From: Kalymmatonema sp963920835
GTDB taxonomy: Bacteria; Cyanobacteriota; Cyanobacteriia; Cyanobacteriales; Nostocaceae
Direction: 5' to 3'
Assembly (NCBI RefSeq): GCF_963920835.1
Contig: NZ_CAWUDP010000019.1
Location: forward strand, 62,001 to 126,000
DNA: 64,000 bases
Of the stretch, positions 62,925 through 64,000 are shown one piece after another (position 1 is the first letter of the stretch; every line of letters begins with the position of its first letter). The position numbers were made by a program, and so were the translations under genes. The notes beneath the pieces were generated by a model, which was given only the letters and a program-made list of their open reading frames with translations, was not told where the DNA came from and did not search any database.

Positions 62925-63650
62925 TTAACTTTTTTTGCTCAAAGTGGTCTTCTCAAAAACCCATTCATACCCTTGTTTGAGTTTTTGCTTTCCATTTGTT
63001 TCAATAATGGTACCGTGAGCCATAATGATTCGATCAAAGTCCCAACCAAGTATCTTCTCAACGGATTTTTTTACCTTTTCTTTATCGGTTGTAGCTAATT
63101 TGTCTAAGCGTGATGGGCTCAATACCTTGTATGACCCCAAAATCTGGGCTGCAAACCGCGTTTTTAAAGAAAAGGTTTCATCAAAATGAAAGGCTATATC
63201 GGTCAATATCAAAGTCCGGCTTTTCTGATGGAAGAAGACAAACTCATTAACTATTGATGTTCCACTTAAATCAAGAACTTTAAACCCGTCAAACAATAAA
63301 TAATCAACTTGTTCCTGAATGCTACCTTCTTTATGAGTTATCACTTTATCAAAAGAGAGTTCGGGTCTTTTAGAAACTAAACCTGGTACAACCCAAAGCT
63401 GCGCTTTTTTGTAAATGGACTTCAAGTCATATACAAAAAGATGGTGATATAGATTTGGCGCAATAATATAAGCAACGTTACCAATTTCATTGAGTTGTTC
63501 AATAGTAGTTTTGTCAGACTGAATTGGGGAAATAACTATTAATTCGCCGCTTGTTAGGCGAATAACTGTCATCCGCGTACCAACCTCAAGTCCCCAATAC
63601 TTTAACGGTTGTTCTGCAACCCAAATATTGTTGTCGATTTCTCTGAGCAT
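62925..63650 (-). CDS. DUF4336 family protein, metallo-hydrolase-like
   Basis: The 241-residue protein reads as a DUF4336 member: IDNNIWVAEQPLKYWGLEVGTRMTVIRLTSGELIVISPIQ at the start, VAYIIAPNLYHHLFVYDLKSIYKKAQLWVVPGL and TLILTDIAFHF later, with IIMAHGTII. The order resembles a metallo-beta-lactamase fold with reduced metal ligands. Function unknown. Confidence 0.75.
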   Translation of the reverse strand: MLREIDNNIWVAEQPLKYWGLEVGTRMTVIRLTSGELIVISPIQSDKTTIEQLNEIGNVAYIIAPNLYHHLFVYDLKSIYKKAQLWVVPGLVSKRPELSFDKVITHKEGSIQEQVDYLLFDGFKVLDLSGTSIVNEFVFFHQKSRTLILTDIAFHFDETFSLKTRFAAQILGSYKVLSPSRLDKLATTDKEKVKKSVEKILGWDFDRIIMAHGTIIETNGKQKLKQGYEWVFEKTTLSKKS

Positions 63651-63701
63651 GCTTTATCGCTCACAAGCAGTGTGAATCAACTTCAGAATACTTTAATATT
63701 G

Positions 63702-64000
63702 TTACCGTCGAATCCTCATACTTAAATCCAACCAAGAGGATTGAGTAATTGGCGCACTACTAGAAATATAGTCTACTCCTGTCTCGGCAACTGCACGGAT
63801 AGTTTCTAAAGTAATATTGCCAGAGGCTTCGATTTTAACCCGACTATCATGCTGTCGAATCATCTGCACCGCTTGATGCATCATGTCAAGAGGCATATTG
63901 TCCAACATAATAATGTCAGCCTTATGCTGCAAAGCTTCCTCCACCTCGTGTAAACTTTCCGTTTCTACTTCAATCGTTAACGGATAAGGAATATATTGGC
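63702..64000 (-). CDS. nadC: Nicotinate-nucleotide pyrophosphorylase (carboxylating), C-terminal part
   Basis: Only the last 98 codons are in the window; the rest lies beyond 64000. The sequence PYPLTIEVETESLHEVEEALQHKADIIMLDNMPLDMMHQAV, VKIEASGNITLETIRAVAETGVDYISSSAPITQS is diagnostic for NadC (quinolinate phosphoribosyltransferase) of NAD synthesis. The frame is intact up to the edge. Confidence 0.93.
   Translation of the reverse strand, partial: QYIPYPLTIEVETESLHEVEEALQHKADIIMLDNMPLDMMHQAVQMIRQHDSRVKIEASGNITLETIRAVAETGVDYISSSAPITQSSWLDLSMRIRR

Overview
The window comes from a cyanobacterial chromosome, most likely a filamentous Nostocales-type strain. The evidence is many GCGATCGC (HIP1) palindromes, chlorophyll-biosynthesis genes (bciB, chlM), a PyrF-PyrE fusion of the cyanobacterial type, a GH100 alkaline/neutral invertase, a carotenoid oxygenase, NtcA-type boxes (GTA-N8-TAC) upstream of two ammonium transporter genes, heptanucleotide short tandem repeats and many small palindromic elements. 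No rRNA, tRNA or convincing CRISPR array is visible.

Layout. (1) 0.3-1.5 kb: bciB. (2) 1.5-8.6 kb: a repeat-rich accessory island of PspA/IM30-like coiled-coil proteins, glycine-zipper proteins, an HNH endonuclease and a mosaic glycine-zipper/PspA-tail/WD40/J-domain protein. The island is a decayed tandem duplication; its first copy is broken by a tnpB-derived MITE, a deletion and a truncation. (3) 8.5-11.1 kb: a truncated and frameshifted molybdopterin oxidoreductase remnant, a GNAT enzyme and an unknown protein. (4) 11.1-29.7 kb: mostly core metabolism (invertase, rsmB, terB-like, a small photosystem II-type protein, pyrFE, a sulfite-oxidase-family protein with a b-type cytochrome, a histidine-kinase-like sensor divergent from an AAA-GGDEF protein, DUF423, chlM, nagA, purE). 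(5) 29.7-36.3 kb: two tandem amt genes, each with a perfect NtcA box; the second is split by a 209-bp repeat insertion. A GDSL hydrolase and ispH follow. (6) 36.3-46 kb: NACHT remnant, hicBA, carotenoid oxygenase, Uma2, miaB, a 19-residue-repeat protein, ddl, GNAT and a glycosyltransferase. (7) 46-50.4 kb: a TetR regulator, then a long non-coding stretch with GGGGT-N3-ACCCC iterons and two tandem, nearly identical, highly structured RNA units that each end in a strong terminator; then a TnpB element carrying a divergent ribbon-helix-helix gene and a 20-bp perfect palindrome between the two genes. (8) 50.4-64 kb: glutathionyl-hydroquinone reductase, DUF3891, an anchored protein, a large WD40 protein, beta-barrel-like proteins and remnants, DUF2087, mmsA, a hypothetical protein, an Uma2 remnant, argS, DUF4336 and the edge of nadC.

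The best candidates for undescribed biology are the tandem structured RNAs (47.4-48.6 kb), the PspA/glycine-zipper/HNH/WD40-J island (1.5-8.6 kb), and the TnpB element with its RHH gene and the two solo MITEs that keep an omega-RNA-like right end (1.9 and 28.5 kb). All functions are inferred from sequence reading; no database search was run.
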